64,000 bases of DNA from Celerinatantimonas diazotrophica. GTDB taxonomy: Bacteria > Pseudomonadota > Gammaproteobacteria > Enterobacterales > Celerinatantimonadaceae. Below are positions 9,146 to 19,400 of this stretch, piece after piece. The stretch is from the NCBI RefSeq assembly GCF_004339545.1, contig NZ_SMGD01000012.1, positions 434,001 to 498,000 on the forward strand, in the 5' to 3' direction. The notes under the pieces are model-generated. The model saw nothing but the letters and a program-made list of their open reading frames with translations, did no database searches and was not told the DNA's origin. Numbering within the stretch: position 1 is the stretch's first letter; every line of letters starts with the position of its first letter. The translations under genes and the position numbers were made by a program.

Positions 9146-9940
9146 GTGGTTGTGATGTACAAGCGTAAGTTCTTTAACATACTAAGTTCGTTAGCGATGC
9201 TTGCGATTCTTTTTTCTTATAGTGCCATGGCTAATAGCGATGTGATTCAATTTGCAACTGAAGCTTCCTATCCACCATTTGAATCGCTTAATTCTGATAA
9301 ACATTTCGTAGGGTTTGACATTGACTTGGTGAAGGCCTTGTGTGAGCAGATGAAAGCACATTGTGTGTTTACCGACCAACCATTTGATAGCCTGTTGGCC
9401 AGTATTGAATTTGGTCGATACGATGCCGCAATTTCTGCTATTGATATCACGCCATCGCGCGAAAAACGAGTAGCTTTTACCCATCCTTATCTCTTAAATG
9501 GTGCCGTGTTTGTGGTTCCCAAAGGCGAGTATGATGCGTATAGCCAGCTTTTTTCGAAAGTGATAGCGGTGCAAAATGGGACCGCTGAGCAACAATATTT
9601 GCTGGACCGTTATGTGCGTCATGGCTCTATCATTGTGCCTTATACGAGCTACCAGATGGCACTGAATGATCTGGCTAAAAATAAGATCGATAGTGTTTTT
9701 GTTGATGAGGCGGTTGCCGCATTGTGGTTAAAAAAACATCCTAAATACACGATGCTTGACCCCATCACGAACAAAGATTATTTTGGTGCAGGCTTTGCTA
9801 TTGCTGTTGGTAAAAACAATATCAAGCTAAAACAACGCCTTAATGATGCACTTAGCGCCATTCGCAAGAACGGCACCTACCAAAAAATTTATCAAAAATA
9901 TTTTCCTGATCATCCTTCAGATGTTTCTTCAGATAACTAA
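9146..9940 (+). CDS. periplasmic arginine/basic amino-acid-binding protein (ArtI/ArtJ-like)
   Basis: This 264-residue secreted solute-binding protein of the SBP3 family has a signal peptide at residues 1-29 (Lys/Arg-rich start, hydrophobic run, AMA cleavage region). The mature part has YPPFE, VGFDIDLVKALC and the RYDAAISAIDITPSREK block typical of arginine-binding ArtJ/ArtI, and ends YQKIYQKYFP. No permease or ATPase genes adjoin it, so it must work with a transporter encoded elsewhere. GTG 9146 has AGGAT 8 bp upstream; GTG 9152 and ATG 9155 are alternatives. Divergence from argR suggests arginine control. The exact ligand is inferred. Confidence 0.85.
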   Translation: MVVMYKRKFFNILSSLAMLAILFSYSAMANSDVIQFATEASYPPFESLNSDKHFVGFDIDLVKALCEQMKAHCVFTDQPFDSLLASIEFGRYDAAISAIDITPSREKRVAFTHPYLLNGAVFVVPKGEYDAYSQLFSKVIAVQNGTAEQQYLLDRYVRHGSIIVPYTSYQMALNDLAKNKIDSVFVDEAVAALWLKKHPKYTMLDPITNKDYFGAGFAIAVGKNNIKLKQRLNDALSAIRKNGTYQKIYQKYFPDHPSDVSSDN

Positions 9941-10088
9941 ATACACCACATTAATGTACTGATATTTTTTGCTAGTCGTGATCCTGACGACAATTTATCG
10001 GCAATAGTAGTTTTTTTGTTTGAATTTTGTGCTAATTGTTTCTTTATTCCTTGCAATTTCTGCATGGATTCAAAAGGGGACGATGAAT

Positions 10089-11015
10089 ATGAAAGTTGCT
10101 GTATTGGGTGCCGCTGGCGGTATCGGCCAAGCATTATCTCTAATGTTGAAAAACAGACTTCCCAAACATAGTCATTTAGCACTGTATGACATCGCACCGA
10201 TGACTCCTGGCGTTGCTGTTGATTTAAGCCATATTCCTACAGACGTGGATATCATAGGGTTTAGTGGAGATGATCCGACGCCTGCTTTGGTAGATGCAGA
10301 TGTCGTGATGATTAGCGCCGGCGTAGCGCGTAAACCGGGAATGGATCGCGCTGACTTATTTAGTATCAATGCTGGCATTATCAAAGGGATCATGGAAAAA
10401 ATTGCAGCTGTTTGTCCAACAGCCTGTATTGGAATTATTACTAATCCGGTCAATTCCATGGTGCCAGTAGCCAAAGAGGTATTGAGCCAAAAAGGCGTTT
10501 ATGATCCAGCCAAATTATTTGGCGTGACTACGTTGGATGTGACCCGAGCCAAAACATTTGTTGGGCAGTGTAAAAAAATTGACCCAACCCCACTGCGCAT
10601 TCCTGTGATTGGAGGCCATAGTGGCGTTACCATTTTGCCGCTGCTTTCGCAGTTAGGCCTCGATTTTACTCGCGCCGAAGTAGAGATGCTCACCGATCGC
10701 ATTCGTAACGCGGGGACAGAAGTGGTGGATGCTAAATCCGGAGGGGGCTCTGCAACACTGTCAATGGGGCAAGCTGCTGGTGCGTTTTGCCTTAAATTAG
10801 TCAACGGCCTTTTAGGGACGCCTGACTTACAAATATGTGCTTACATTGATGATGGTGGCCAGTATGCGGGATTTTTTGCAATGCCAATTGTGTTTGGGCG
10901 AAATGGTATAGAGAAAATCTTGCCGATTGGACCGCTGAGTGACTATGAGCAAGAACAGTTTGATCAAATGCTGCCGATTTTGAAATCAGAGATTGAACAG
11001 GCTCGGCAGCTTTGA
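10089..11015 (+). CDS. mdh: malate dehydrogenase
   Basis: This NAD-dependent TCA-cycle enzyme interconverts malate and oxaloacetate. The 308-residue protein starts [15 protein letters not shown] like E. coli Mdh, with the NAD-binding GAAGGIG at residues 7-13. Substrate arginines lie in the ARKPGMDR segment and the catalytic histidine in [13 protein letters not shown] chose ATG 10089 (GGGGA 8 bp upstream) over ATG 10083 and an upstream ORF extension. The length is close to the enterobacterial 312. Confidence 0.96.
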   Translation: MKVAVLGAAGGIGQALSLMLKNRLPKHSHLALYDIAPMTPGVAVDLSHIPTDVDIIGFSGDDPTPALVDADVVMISAGVARKPGMDRADLFSINAGIIKGIMEKIAAVCPTACIGIITNPVNSMVPVAKEVLSQKGVYDPAKLFGVTTLDVTRAKTFVGQCKKIDPTPLRIPVIGGHSGVTILPLLSQLGLDFTRAEVEMLTDRIRNAGTEVVDAKSGGGSATLSMGQAAGAFCLKLVNGLLGTPDLQICAYIDDGGQYAGFFAMPIVFGRNGIEKILPIGPLSDYEQEQFDQMLPILKSEIEQARQL

Positions 11016-11033
11016 TTGAAACTCGCAAAAATA

Positions 11034-11070
11034 AGCCAGTCAGAATAAAAGTTCTGGCTGGCTATAGTTT
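11034..11070 (+). terminator. terminator-like hairpin after mdh
   Basis: AGCCAGTCAGAA pairs with TTCTGGCTGGCT (one G-T) around TAAAAG, a 12-bp stem, but only a short T-run (GTTTTG) follows. Confidence 0.6.
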
Positions 11071-11120
11071 TGTCATATTAGGCCGATAGAATCGTTAGGT
11101 AAGATTTTCATGAGTTTGCC

Positions 11121-11852
11121 ATGCGTTTATATGTATATTTAATCGGTCTTATAGGGTTAATGATATCGGCCAGTAGTATCAGTGCGACGGCTAATAGTAA
11201 TGCTTTGCCCAATATGACAGCACCAGAGCTTAATTCACCCGCATCGGCAACGAGCCATGAAAAATCTAAAGATGATTCGAGCGCTCCTCCGCCATTGCAG
11301 CCCGTGCAGATCTATTCTCAAGATGAACTGTTAGATTTGATTAATAAGAATCAGCAGTTAGCTCGCGTCAAGGCTGATCGTTGTCAGCTTAATCAGGATA
11401 TTAAACTACGGGCGGAAAAGCTTGAATTACCCGCTTATCAATTTTTATGGGGCGACATGCTGGCGTGGGGAGTTTGTGTGCCGCGCAATGTCAAACTTGG
11501 AATTCATTATATGTGGCAGTCTGCCCATCAAGGGTTACCTGCGGCATTGGAACAATTAGGCCGTTATTATGCGCATGGAACTTTAGTGCAGGCCAATCCT
11601 GAGCGAGCGGTTCAGTTATTGCGAGAGTCGGCCAGTCTGGGCTTTTTAAAAGCGAAGTTAGAGTACGTAAATTTATTGGTACAAGGCTATGGAAGTCCGT
11701 ATGATTATAAACAAGCTTATCAGTGGTTGTATAATTCGATCATTGCCGATAAAAAGCAGCATAAACAGGCTACAATGTTGCTTTTATCGCTAGCTGAAAA
11801 AATGCCGCCAGGTGTGATTGCCCAGATTAAGGACGCTCGACCTGAACAATAA
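11121..11852 (+). CDS. motX: sodium-type polar flagellar motor protein MotX
   Basis: MotX is a periplasmic T-ring component that couples the Na+-driven PomA/PomB stator to the polar flagellum. The 243-residue product has a signal peptide (1-25), a low-complexity Ser/Pro linker, then a conserved block resembling Vibrio MotX: an SQDELLDLINKNQQL-like segment, VKADRCQL, LWGDMLAWGVCV and Sel1-like repeats such as GLPAALEQLGRYYAHGTLV and YGSPYDYKQAYQWLYNS. Vibrios also carry motX just upstream of rnr, so synteny supports the call. It stands alone without flagellar neighbours and implies a sodium-driven polar flagellum in this organism. Confidence 0.88.
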   Translation: MRLYVYLIGLIGLMISASSISATANSNALPNMTAPELNSPASATSHEKSKDDSSAPPPLQPVQIYSQDELLDLINKNQQLARVKADRCQLNQDIKLRAEKLELPAYQFLWGDMLAWGVCVPRNVKLGIHYMWQSAHQGLPAALEQLGRYYAHGTLVQANPERAVQLLRESASLGFLKAKLEYVNLLVQGYGSPYDYKQAYQWLYNSIIADKKQHKQATMLLLSLAEKMPPGVIAQIKDARPEQ

Positions 11853-11967
11853 TAATAACATTGCTAATTGAGGTTGAGTTTTATAGAACTAGCCTGTGAG
11901 CCGAATTAGCTATACCATACTCTCATTGCTCGCCTACTTTTTGCGAGATTATAAAAGGTTAGAATAT

Positions 11968-14328
11968 ATGCCCAACGACGACAATCATGTCGATATCCCG
12001 TCTGAATTAGTCGCTTTTATCAAGCAGCAAGATGCTCCAGTTTCTTCTACGTTTTTATCTCATCAGTTTTCACTGGCTGAAGCTGATTTGAATTCTCATT
12101 TAAAATCTTTATGTCAGCAAGGGGTTCTTGCTTCAACTCGTAAAGGTGAATATACCCTGCCAGAACGTCTTGGGTTAGTTGTGGGAGAGGTTATCGGCCA
12201 TCGGGATGGCTATGGATTTTTACGCTGCGCTGATAAAGGCAATGATCTATTTATTCCTGCTAGTAAGTTTGGCGGTGCGATGCATGGGGATCGCGTTTTA
12301 GCAGCTCCCGGCCCTGTCGATAAAAAAGGGCGTCAGGAAGCTCGCATACTGCGAGTTTTACAACCTGGACAGCAAGAGATTGTTGGGCGCTTTTTTAAAG
12401 AGCGTTCAGGGTCATTCATTGTGCCTGATGACAGCCGCTTTAATTTTGATGTTTGGGTGGATGACTCAGCCACTTTGGGAGCACGACAAGGTCAGGTCGT
12501 GGTCGCCAAGTTAATTCGGGGGAGCAAAAGCGACCCGGTGGTACGAGCCCAAATTATAGAGGTGTTGGGGGAACAGATGGACCCTGGCATTGAAGTTGAA
12601 GTCGCACTGCGTAACTATGATATTCCGCATGCTTGGCCCGATGATGTGAAAAAGCAGATCAACAGTATCGGTGAGCAGCTGAGTGAACAGGACTATCAAA
12701 ATCGAGTCGATTTGCGCCAGTTGCCGTTGGTGACGATTGATGGCGAAGATGCTCGAGATTTTGATGATGCGGTGTATTGTGAACGGAAGAAATCGGGTGG
12801 CTGGCGACTGTGGGTTGCTATCGCCGATGTTTCTTATTATGTTCGCCACGGTAGCGCATTGGATAATGAAGCATTTGAGCGCGGGACCTCTGTCTATTTC
12901 CCCGATCAAGTGGTCCCGATGTTACCTGAGAAGTTATCGAACGGGCTGTGTTCACTGAATCCTGAGGTTGACCGGGCTTGTTTGGTTGCTGAGATGACGA
13001 TTTCTGAAGCGGGGCGATTGTCTGGATATAAATTTTATCCCGCGGTGATGCACTCCCATGCTCGGCTTACCTACAACAAAGTTGCGGCAATTTTAGCCGG
13101 GGATGAACTGTTGCAAGAGCGTTATCAAGCACAGGTTGCTCATCTTAAACAGTTGCATCGACTGTATCTGGCTCTAAAACAAGCACGAGCGCAGCGTGGT
13201 GGCATTGAACTGGAAACCGAAGAGGTTCGTTTTATTTTCAATGCGCAACGCAAAATTGAGCAGATTGTGCCGTTAAAACGTAATGATGCGCATAAGATGA
13301 TCGAAGAGTGCATGATCCAGGCGAACGTCGCCGCGGCGAAGTTTGTTGAAAAACATAAAGCCCCGATTTTATTTCGAGTGCATGATAAACCCAGTACCGA
13401 ACGGCTCAATAACTTTAGAGGCTTTCTCAATGAGTTGGGATTGACCTTAACCGGTGGTGATGAGGCCGAGCCTAAGGATTATTTTGCCCTAGTAGAACAG
13501 ATTACTGAACGCGAAGATAAAGAGCTGATTCAAACGATGCTACTGCGCTCGATGATGCAGGCGGTTTATCAGCCGGATAACATCGGCCATTTTGGTTTGG
13601 CACTGAAAAGCTATGCGCATTTCACCTCACCGATTCGCCGTTATCCTGACTTGTTGTTACATCGGGTGATAAAATATCTGTTAGCCAAAGAGCAGGCCAA
13701 TCCAAAACACCGTTGGACGCCCAATGGTGGCTATCTGTATAAAATCGAAGAGATGGATAATTTCGGCGAACACAGCTCAATGGCAGAACGGCGAGCCGAT
13801 GAAGCGACCCGCTCGGTGAGCGATAAACTGAAATGTGAGTTTATGCTTGACCATGTCGGAGAAATTCGCAGTGGCAAGGTGGCAGCGGTGACCAATTTTG
13901 GGCTCTTCATCCGTTTAGATGAGCTGCACATTGATGGATTGGTACATATTAGCAATCTGGGGCGTGATTATTTTGAATATGATAATGCCCGCCAGAGCTT
14001 GATTGGACGCGCCAGTGGTATCCGGTATCGGATTGGCGATTCGCTTAAAGTGAAAGTCGCCAGTGTGAATATGGATGATAGTAAAATTGATTTGATGCTA
14101 GCTTCTGGCGAAAATGCTAACCCATCGGGTAAAAGCCGTCGCAAAGCCACTAAGAAAACTTCGACTGCTGAGCCAGCAAAAGCACCCGAGAAGCCCAAAT
14201 CGAGTAAAGCGAAAAAGAAAAAGGTTGCACCGAAAACCACTGAAGCAACACCTAAACGCAAGAAAAAACGTAAAAGCCGGCCTGGTAAAAAAGAACGGGC
14301 CAAATTGAAAAATACATCGAAGTCTTAA
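11968..14328 (+). CDS. rnr: exoribonuclease R (RNase R)
   Basis: RNase R is a 3'-5' exoribonuclease that degrades structured RNA and takes part in trans-translation. The 786-residue protein has an N-terminal helix-turn-helix, cold-shock domains (VIGHRDGYGFLR), the RNB catalytic domain with TIDGEDARDFDDAV, and an S1 domain (KVAAVTNFGLFIRLDE). A lysine-rich tail of about 70 residues follows. ATG 11968 is chosen because AAAAGG lies 9 bp upstream; the longer frame from GTG 11896 adds a non-conserved leader. It lies 6 bp before rlmB, an operon arrangement conserved in gammaproteobacteria. Confidence 0.95.
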   Translation: MPNDDNHVDIPSELVAFIKQQDAPVSSTFLSHQFSLAEADLNSHLKSLCQQGVLASTRKGEYTLPERLGLVVGEVIGHRDGYGFLRCADKGNDLFIPASKFGGAMHGDRVLAAPGPVDKKGRQEARILRVLQPGQQEIVGRFFKERSGSFIVPDDSRFNFDVWVDDSATLGARQGQVVVAKLIRGSKSDPVVRAQIIEVLGEQMDPGIEVEVALRNYDIPHAWPDDVKKQINSIGEQLSEQDYQNRVDLRQLPLVTIDGEDARDFDDAVYCERKKSGGWRLWVAIADVSYYVRHGSALDNEAFERGTSVYFPDQVVPMLPEKLSNGLCSLNPEVDRACLVAEMTISEAGRLSGYKFYPAVMHSHARLTYNKVAAILAGDELLQERYQAQVAHLKQLHRLYLALKQARAQRGGIELETEEVRFIFNAQRKIEQIVPLKRNDAHKMIEECMIQANVAAAKFVEKHKAPILFRVHDKPSTERLNNFRGFLNELGLTLTGGDEAEPKDYFALVEQITEREDKELIQTMLLRSMMQAVYQPDNIGHFGLALKSYAHFTSPIRRYPDLLLHRVIKYLLAKEQANPKHRWTPNGGYLYKIEEMDNFGEHSSMAERRADEATRSVSDKLKCEFMLDHVGEIRSGKVAAVTNFGLFIRLDELHIDGLVHISNLGRDYFEYDNARQSLIGRASGIRYRIGDSLKVKVASVNMDDSKIDLMLASGENANPSGKSRRKATKKTSTAEPAKAPEKPKSSKAKKKKVAPKTTEATPKRKKKRKSRPGKKERAKLKNTSKS

Positions 14329-14334
14329 ATTATT

Positions 14335-15075
14335 ATGAGTCGTCCATATTATGTATACGGCCTGCATGCGGTGCAGGCTATTTTACAGCGCCATCCCGAA
14401 CGAGTTATCGATTTAGCCGTGTTGCAAGGGCGTGATGATGAACGCATGCAACAAATTTTATCTTTATCTAAAAAGATGGGATTGAGTATTCAGCGAATGA
14501 ATCGTAAAGCGTTGGATGAGCGCGCGGGAGACCCACACCATCAAGGCGTGGTGGCTCGCGTGAAAGAAGCAAAAAATTACACTGAGCATGATCTGCCCGA
14601 GCTGATCCAAGCCAATCCAAGCCCGCTTTTTTTAGTGCTCGATGGTGTGACCGACCCACACAACCTTGGCGCCTGTTTGCGTAATGCCGATGCGGCTGGC
14701 GTGTGTGCGGTGATTGTGCCGAAAGATAAATCAGCGCAGTTAAACGCCACGGTTCGTAAAGTGGCCGTAGGGGCTGCTGAAACGGTGCCATTAGTTTCGG
14801 TGACCAACTTAGCCAGAACGCTTAAACTGTTACAAAAAGAAGGTGTCTGGGTGGTCGGGACCGCAGGCGAAGCGCAGCAGTTGATTTACGATTGCAAACT
14901 AAATGGCGCTTTGGCACTGGTGATGGGCGCAGAAGGCAAGGGTATGCGTCGTTTAACCCGAGAAACGTGTGACGAACTGGTGAAATTGCCCATGGCCGGC
15001 AGTGTTTCAAGCCTCAATGTCTCTGTTGCTGCGGGGATCTGTTTGTTTGAAGCTGTCCGTCAGCGACGTGACTAA
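14335..15075 (+). CDS. rlmB: 23S rRNA (guanosine-2'-O-)-methyltransferase RlmB
   Basis: RlmB methylates Gm2251 in the peptidyl-transferase loop of 23S rRNA. The 246-residue protein has the N-terminal substrate-binding domain ([13 protein letters not shown]) and a SPOUT domain with [34 protein letters not shown] and the knot segment [22 protein letters not shown] cut short here for brevity of motif: the key residues are the N, E, S and N of these three boxes. Length fits E. coli (243). It is translationally close to rnr (6-bp gap). Confidence 0.95.
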   Translation: MSRPYYVYGLHAVQAILQRHPERVIDLAVLQGRDDERMQQILSLSKKMGLSIQRMNRKALDERAGDPHHQGVVARVKEAKNYTEHDLPELIQANPSPLFLVLDGVTDPHNLGACLRNADAAGVCAVIVPKDKSAQLNATVRKVAVGAAETVPLVSVTNLARTLKLLQKEGVWVVGTAGEAQQLIYDCKLNGALALVMGAEGKGMRRLTRETCDELVKLPMAGSVSSLNVSVAAGICLFEAVRQRRD

Positions 15076-15084
15076 ACTTTGCCT

Positions 15085-15113
15085 GATAGCGAGCCATTTA
15101 GTGGCTCGCTATC
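15085..15113 (+). terminator. hairpin after rlmB
   Basis: GATAGCGAGCCA and TGGCTCGCTATC form a perfect 12-bp stem with loop TTTAG, 9 bp after the stop codon. There is no T-tract, but position and strength make a transcript end likely. Confidence 0.6.
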
Positions 15114-15837
15114 AACCCCGTGAATGAAACCTGACCTTTATCCCTCCACTTATTTTGTGCATCTATCCAACTCGTATTGTTATTCAATCGATTACTACTT
15201 TTAGGTTAGTCATTCATTATCAATGCGTTATGAGGGCAAAAAAGTAGCCTGATCCCAATCAAAAAATATCAAATCAGCCATAGCATTCTTCATCCGACCA
15301 TTTACAATCAAAAATATCAATTGCTTCCTCTTGAAAGACTTCGCCTGTGGATCTGCGGTCCGAAGCGATTGCGATATCATTTAGACAGGAACGTCTCTGT
15401 TTGCCTGGGGCGGTAGCGTGGTGGTTATCAGAGATTGTTAAATGCATTACTTCTGCATTAGGTTCGCTGAGTAGCTAAATAGCCAATGCGGTATACATAA
15501 CGAATATTATTTTGGGCGCTAGAAAATTTAATGCATTTGATAGCTCTTTACGCACACTCTATTTTTAAGTGGATACACCAAATAACTATAAATCAGATGG
15601 TTATGATCTATTGCGGGTGAGTTATCGGGCATGGCAGGGGAGATATTATGCGCGCACACTTTGCCTCTAGGTGTATTTAAGCAAACGCATGTATCTATCT
15701 GATAACATGACGATTATATAAATTGAGAATAAAAGTGTGCATGCAGTTTTTGAGCGCGCAATATACAAATAATGAGATGGTCGTTCCTTTTCTAAACTTA
15801 GGCATATCTATGTTATTAAGGAGCAATATTACTAGGC
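15114..15837. other. non-coding left margin of the accessory region
   Basis: About 720 bp without a supportable gene; stops occur in all frames. A 25-base stretch at 15402-15426 resembles the 5' end of a 5S rRNA gene (GCCTGG, CGG, TAGCG and GGTGGT in order) but does not continue as one. The rest looks like decayed sequence at the edge of an inserted region. Confidence 0.4.
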
Positions 15838-16063
15838 ATGAATAAGCGAGGATATGGCTACCTAAGACGGCTGTTTATACGGAGCGAGAGCCGTCATTCG
15901 GCATATGAATCCCAAGCACAGTTGGACGTCATGGTTACATGCATTAAGTTTGAGAGCCCATCCAAATGTGGTGATCGTTGCTCTAGCAAATAAACTCGCA
16001 CGGATAGCATGGGCAATTTTAGCGTATCATGATAAATTTAAAGAACAAGTTATAAAAGAATAA
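15838..16063 (+). pseudogene. IS110-family transposase, C-terminal remnant with frameshift
   Basis: From ATG 15838 the frame reads NKRGYGYLRRLFI. A 2-base loss at about 15880 then shifts to GARAVIRHM, followed by ALANKLARIAWAIL and a stop at 16061-16063. KRG-YLR-LLIHGARAV and ALANKLARI-WA are hallmark C-terminal motifs of IS110/IS1111 transposases. The N-terminal DEDD catalytic domain and most of the gene are missing, so it is inactive. Confidence 0.75.
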
Positions 16064-16293
16064 ACGGATCGCAGAGGTTGCGTAGGCAAAGACAATTGAT
16101 GGCATTTAGGTCAGATCGACATTTATAAACCTGTCCCTAACATCGTATTTAAAAGTACGGAACAAATGATTAGGAATGAATGAGCGGAACTCATCAGAGA
16201 TCAAGGCAGAAGCCTTTAACATAGAATCCGGATATATGGCTGCAAGATCTGAAAATCACGATTGTTTTTACTTGCCAAAAGCGGAGCGTCCAT
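15838..16293 (+). mobile_element. right-end fragment of an IS110-family (probably IS1111-group) element
   Basis: The transposase tail is followed by about 230 bp of non-coding sequence (ACGGATCGCAGAGGTTGCG onward, up to about GCGGAGCGTCCATA). I read this as the right-end non-coding segment usual in this family. The left end is absent. The exact right boundary is uncertain. Some IS1111 relatives are known to insert into integron attC sites, which is suggestive given the attC-like sites downstream. Confidence 0.55.
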
Positions 16294-16437
16294 AGGTGTA
16301 TATGTCTATACCCTATATCAGATATCGATCGACAGCGTTCCGTAATTGAAGGGGCTGATCCAACACTAATAGCGGCACCAACAACTGCTCCATCTAAAGT
16401 AATCGTAAATGCACACCTTCTAAAGTAGGAAATGTGA
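16064..16437. other. non-coding stretch before the STAND gene
   Basis: This holds the IS110-family right end (to about 16293) and then about 145 bp with no recognised site. No attC or attI core (GTTRRRY with a partner RYYYAAC) could be identified immediately upstream of the STAND gene, and no clear sigma70 promoter. Confidence 0.4.
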
Positions 16438-16467
16438 ATGCAAAAGTTCTGGCAAGCGACTAAATGA
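16438..16467 (+). CDS. possible 9-codon leader ORF overlapping the STAND gene start
   Basis: ATG 16438 opens a 9-residue frame (MQKFWQATK) whose TGA overlaps the ATG of the next gene as ATGA. A purine-rich AGTAGGAA lies 4-10 bp upstream, better placed for this ORF than for the large gene, which has no other Shine-Dalgarno. It may serve translational coupling. Expression is unproven. Confidence 0.3.
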   Translation: MQKFWQATK

Positions 16468-19400
16468 GCATCGCAGGAATACTCTCCAACCGTGGTGATA
16501 TTTATCAGACCCTTGTTGCCTTTGACTGGGCATTAACTGTCCTGTCCGATCCAGAATTTCAATGGCTTGAGATAGATTCTACGACCTATCTGGTGGATGA
16601 TGTTGTAATTGGAAAATCCGACGGATCCCTAATTTGTTGCCAGTGCAAAAAGAACCAGACCAATTTCAGGGCATGGTCGATTGCTGATCTTGCGGATGAG
16701 CTGGACAAGGCGGTTCTAGCACTGACTAGAAATAAACAAGCCCAAGTCCGCTTTTATTCGCGTAGCGAGTTTGGCTCACTCGCCAAACTACGTGAATTCA
16801 GCACCCTCCATGGCAATGAGGCCGATTATCTTGCGAAATTGACCAAAGAGCATGAAAAAACAAATAGCGACTTGGCTGCTCGCATTACCGGTAAGGTGTC
16901 CAATCTTTCGGTGTATGAATTCCTACACCGTACCTCCTTCGAGATCACCCCAGACTTTGATCGCATGGAGATTTTACTACGTGAACGTTTGCGCCAAATG
17001 GTAAGTAGCTCAGATGCTGCCTTCAACGCTCTTTGTATACGCCTCGATAAACTTGGTGGTCGGCTAGAGGACGGGAACCTATCCGCCTCAACCCCGCATC
17101 GACTGACCAAAGACGACATCAAAGGTATTCTTCATCGCTCGGGCGCAATGCTCGTTCCGAGCATTGACATTTCAGAGGTGCGAAAATCGTTTGCCAGCAC
17201 TTCGGTCATTGGCAGGCATTGGCATCGGGACATTGCCGGGCAGCGCATTTCTAGCCCAGTTGTGGGGGAACTCCTAGTAGCTATCGATGCCAAGAAACGT
17301 TCCGTCTTGCTAACGGGTTTGCCTGGTTCTGGCAAAACCTGTGTGATGCTGAGCCTGCAAGAAGCACTAGAACAGCGTATGCAAGCCCGAGCTGACCTAG
17401 TACCGCTCTTTATACAGTCACGCGAATTCGCAGACCTAGCGACGGCGCTAGAACGCAAGGCACAGGGCCTGCCAGAGCAATGGGTAGAACAGACCGCCCG
17501 TTTAGCTGAAGACGCACATGTTGTCGTAGTTATCGACTCACTGGATGTCTTGTCCATCGCTCGCGAGCACAGCATATTGACGTACTTTCTGGCACAAATT
17601 GACCAGCTGCTACTGATTCCCAATGTTACCGTTATTACAGCTTGCCGCGACTTCGACCGTAAATACGATCGACGCATCGCCGCTCGGCAATGGGACTGCG
17701 AATTGCAGTGCCTGCCGTTGGACTGGGAGAATGAAATTGTACCGCTTCTTGACAAGCTTGGAATCGATTCGACGACTATTGATTCCGTCACCCGTGAACT
17801 AATCCGTAATCCTCGCGAACTTGCCCTGTTTGTCGAACTGGCTCAGCGTGAAGGAAGCTTCAACGTAGTGACCAGTCAAGTATTGGCGCAACGCTACCTC
17901 GATACCATCGTAAAGGCCGATCCCACGCTGGGGGATGAAGCCATGCAAGCGATTGAAGCCATCGCCGACACAATGCTGAAGTCACGCAGCCTGTCTATTT
18001 CGAATCAACGCTTCAATGCTTCAGAGGACATCCTGCGACGACTCCACAGTCTCAATGTCCTGCTCGATACCCATGATGGTAAATTGACGTTTGGCCATCA
18101 AACTCTACTAGATGTACTGGTGATTAGTGGCGCTGTTCGCCGGGACGTCTCGCTCTATGAATTCATCCAAGACTTGCCTCCCGTGCCCTTCGTACGTCCG
18201 AGTATACGTAGCTTTGTTGCGCAGTTGGCGACTGGAGAGCGGCGCGAATTTAGGAAGCAACTGCGGACAGTACTGACAGGCAATGCCGCCTTCCATATCC
18301 GCCGCCTGATTGCCGAATCATTTTCCCAGCAGATGCCTCTGGATGATGACTGGCCGCTGATACGAGATTTGTACGCCCATCATCGCGAGGTTTTCCAGGT
18401 GATTTACAACCAAGCATCGTTGGTTGAGTGGCATCATTTTTGGCTTTCTCATCTGGTTCCCGCATTGAAGGAAACGCACGACGCCGATGGACTTACAGCC
18501 CATGTTCATCGGGTAGCGCAGTGGGCAAATGATGATGCTACAGGCGTATTGGCATTCTGGATGGATTCAATTGCGTTAGATTGGCTTGACGGCAACAGAA
18601 TCTCAGAGCAATTAGTTTTTTCTCTATCCGACATTCGGACAGAAAATTTACCACTTGTCGCCCCCTTACTAAAGCGACTACTCAGTATGCCGAAACCAGA
18701 CCATAGTTTATTGGGGCGTACTGTTGCACGTAGTGTCACTGCTGGCGCTATTGATGACAAAACCTTATGGCACTATATCGTTGGTGAGATCAATGATGAT
18801 GAAGTATTGAAATATCATTTTGATAATAAATTGCATTGCAAACCCCATGAGTTTGATTACAAGGGTGAAAACTTCCTGACACAGCGGATGGTGATATCCA
18901 CTGCTTTACTCGATTTAGCACTGGGAACAATCGAACAATGGAATCAAATCCGATCTGTTAACAGAATAGGCTATCGCAGTGGGTTCCTGAATGACAGTTC
19001 TTATAGAGATACTCACACGCAAAACGATCATAAGTACATAGATAGTGAACGGTTTTTACTAGATGCTGTCGAAGCAGCCATTCTAGATCACGCCAAAAAT
19101 CACTCTGACTGGTGGCAAGACAACCGAGAACGCTTGTGCTTTAACCACGAAAGGGCGTTGGTTTACTTCGCCATCCTCGCTTTAATCAGCAACCCTGAGG
19201 CAAATATAAACTTGAGCGGTCGTCTATTATGCGACAAGGATTTGCTCAAATGTGAACTCTCCTATGAATTAGGCGCATTGATACAGACTGCATTTATTTA
19301 CCTAGATAGCCATACACAAGATTCAGTCATGGCAACAATACAAACCTTGTGGAATGATGAGCAAGTAACGGACGAGGAAACACGTTTATGGGTACTGAAG

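Noticed and set aside
17132..17791. Minus-strand 219-codon frame inside the STAND gene
   Set aside because: It overlaps the conserved P-loop region of the plus-strand gene and has a composition typical of antisense (Ser/Arg-rich).
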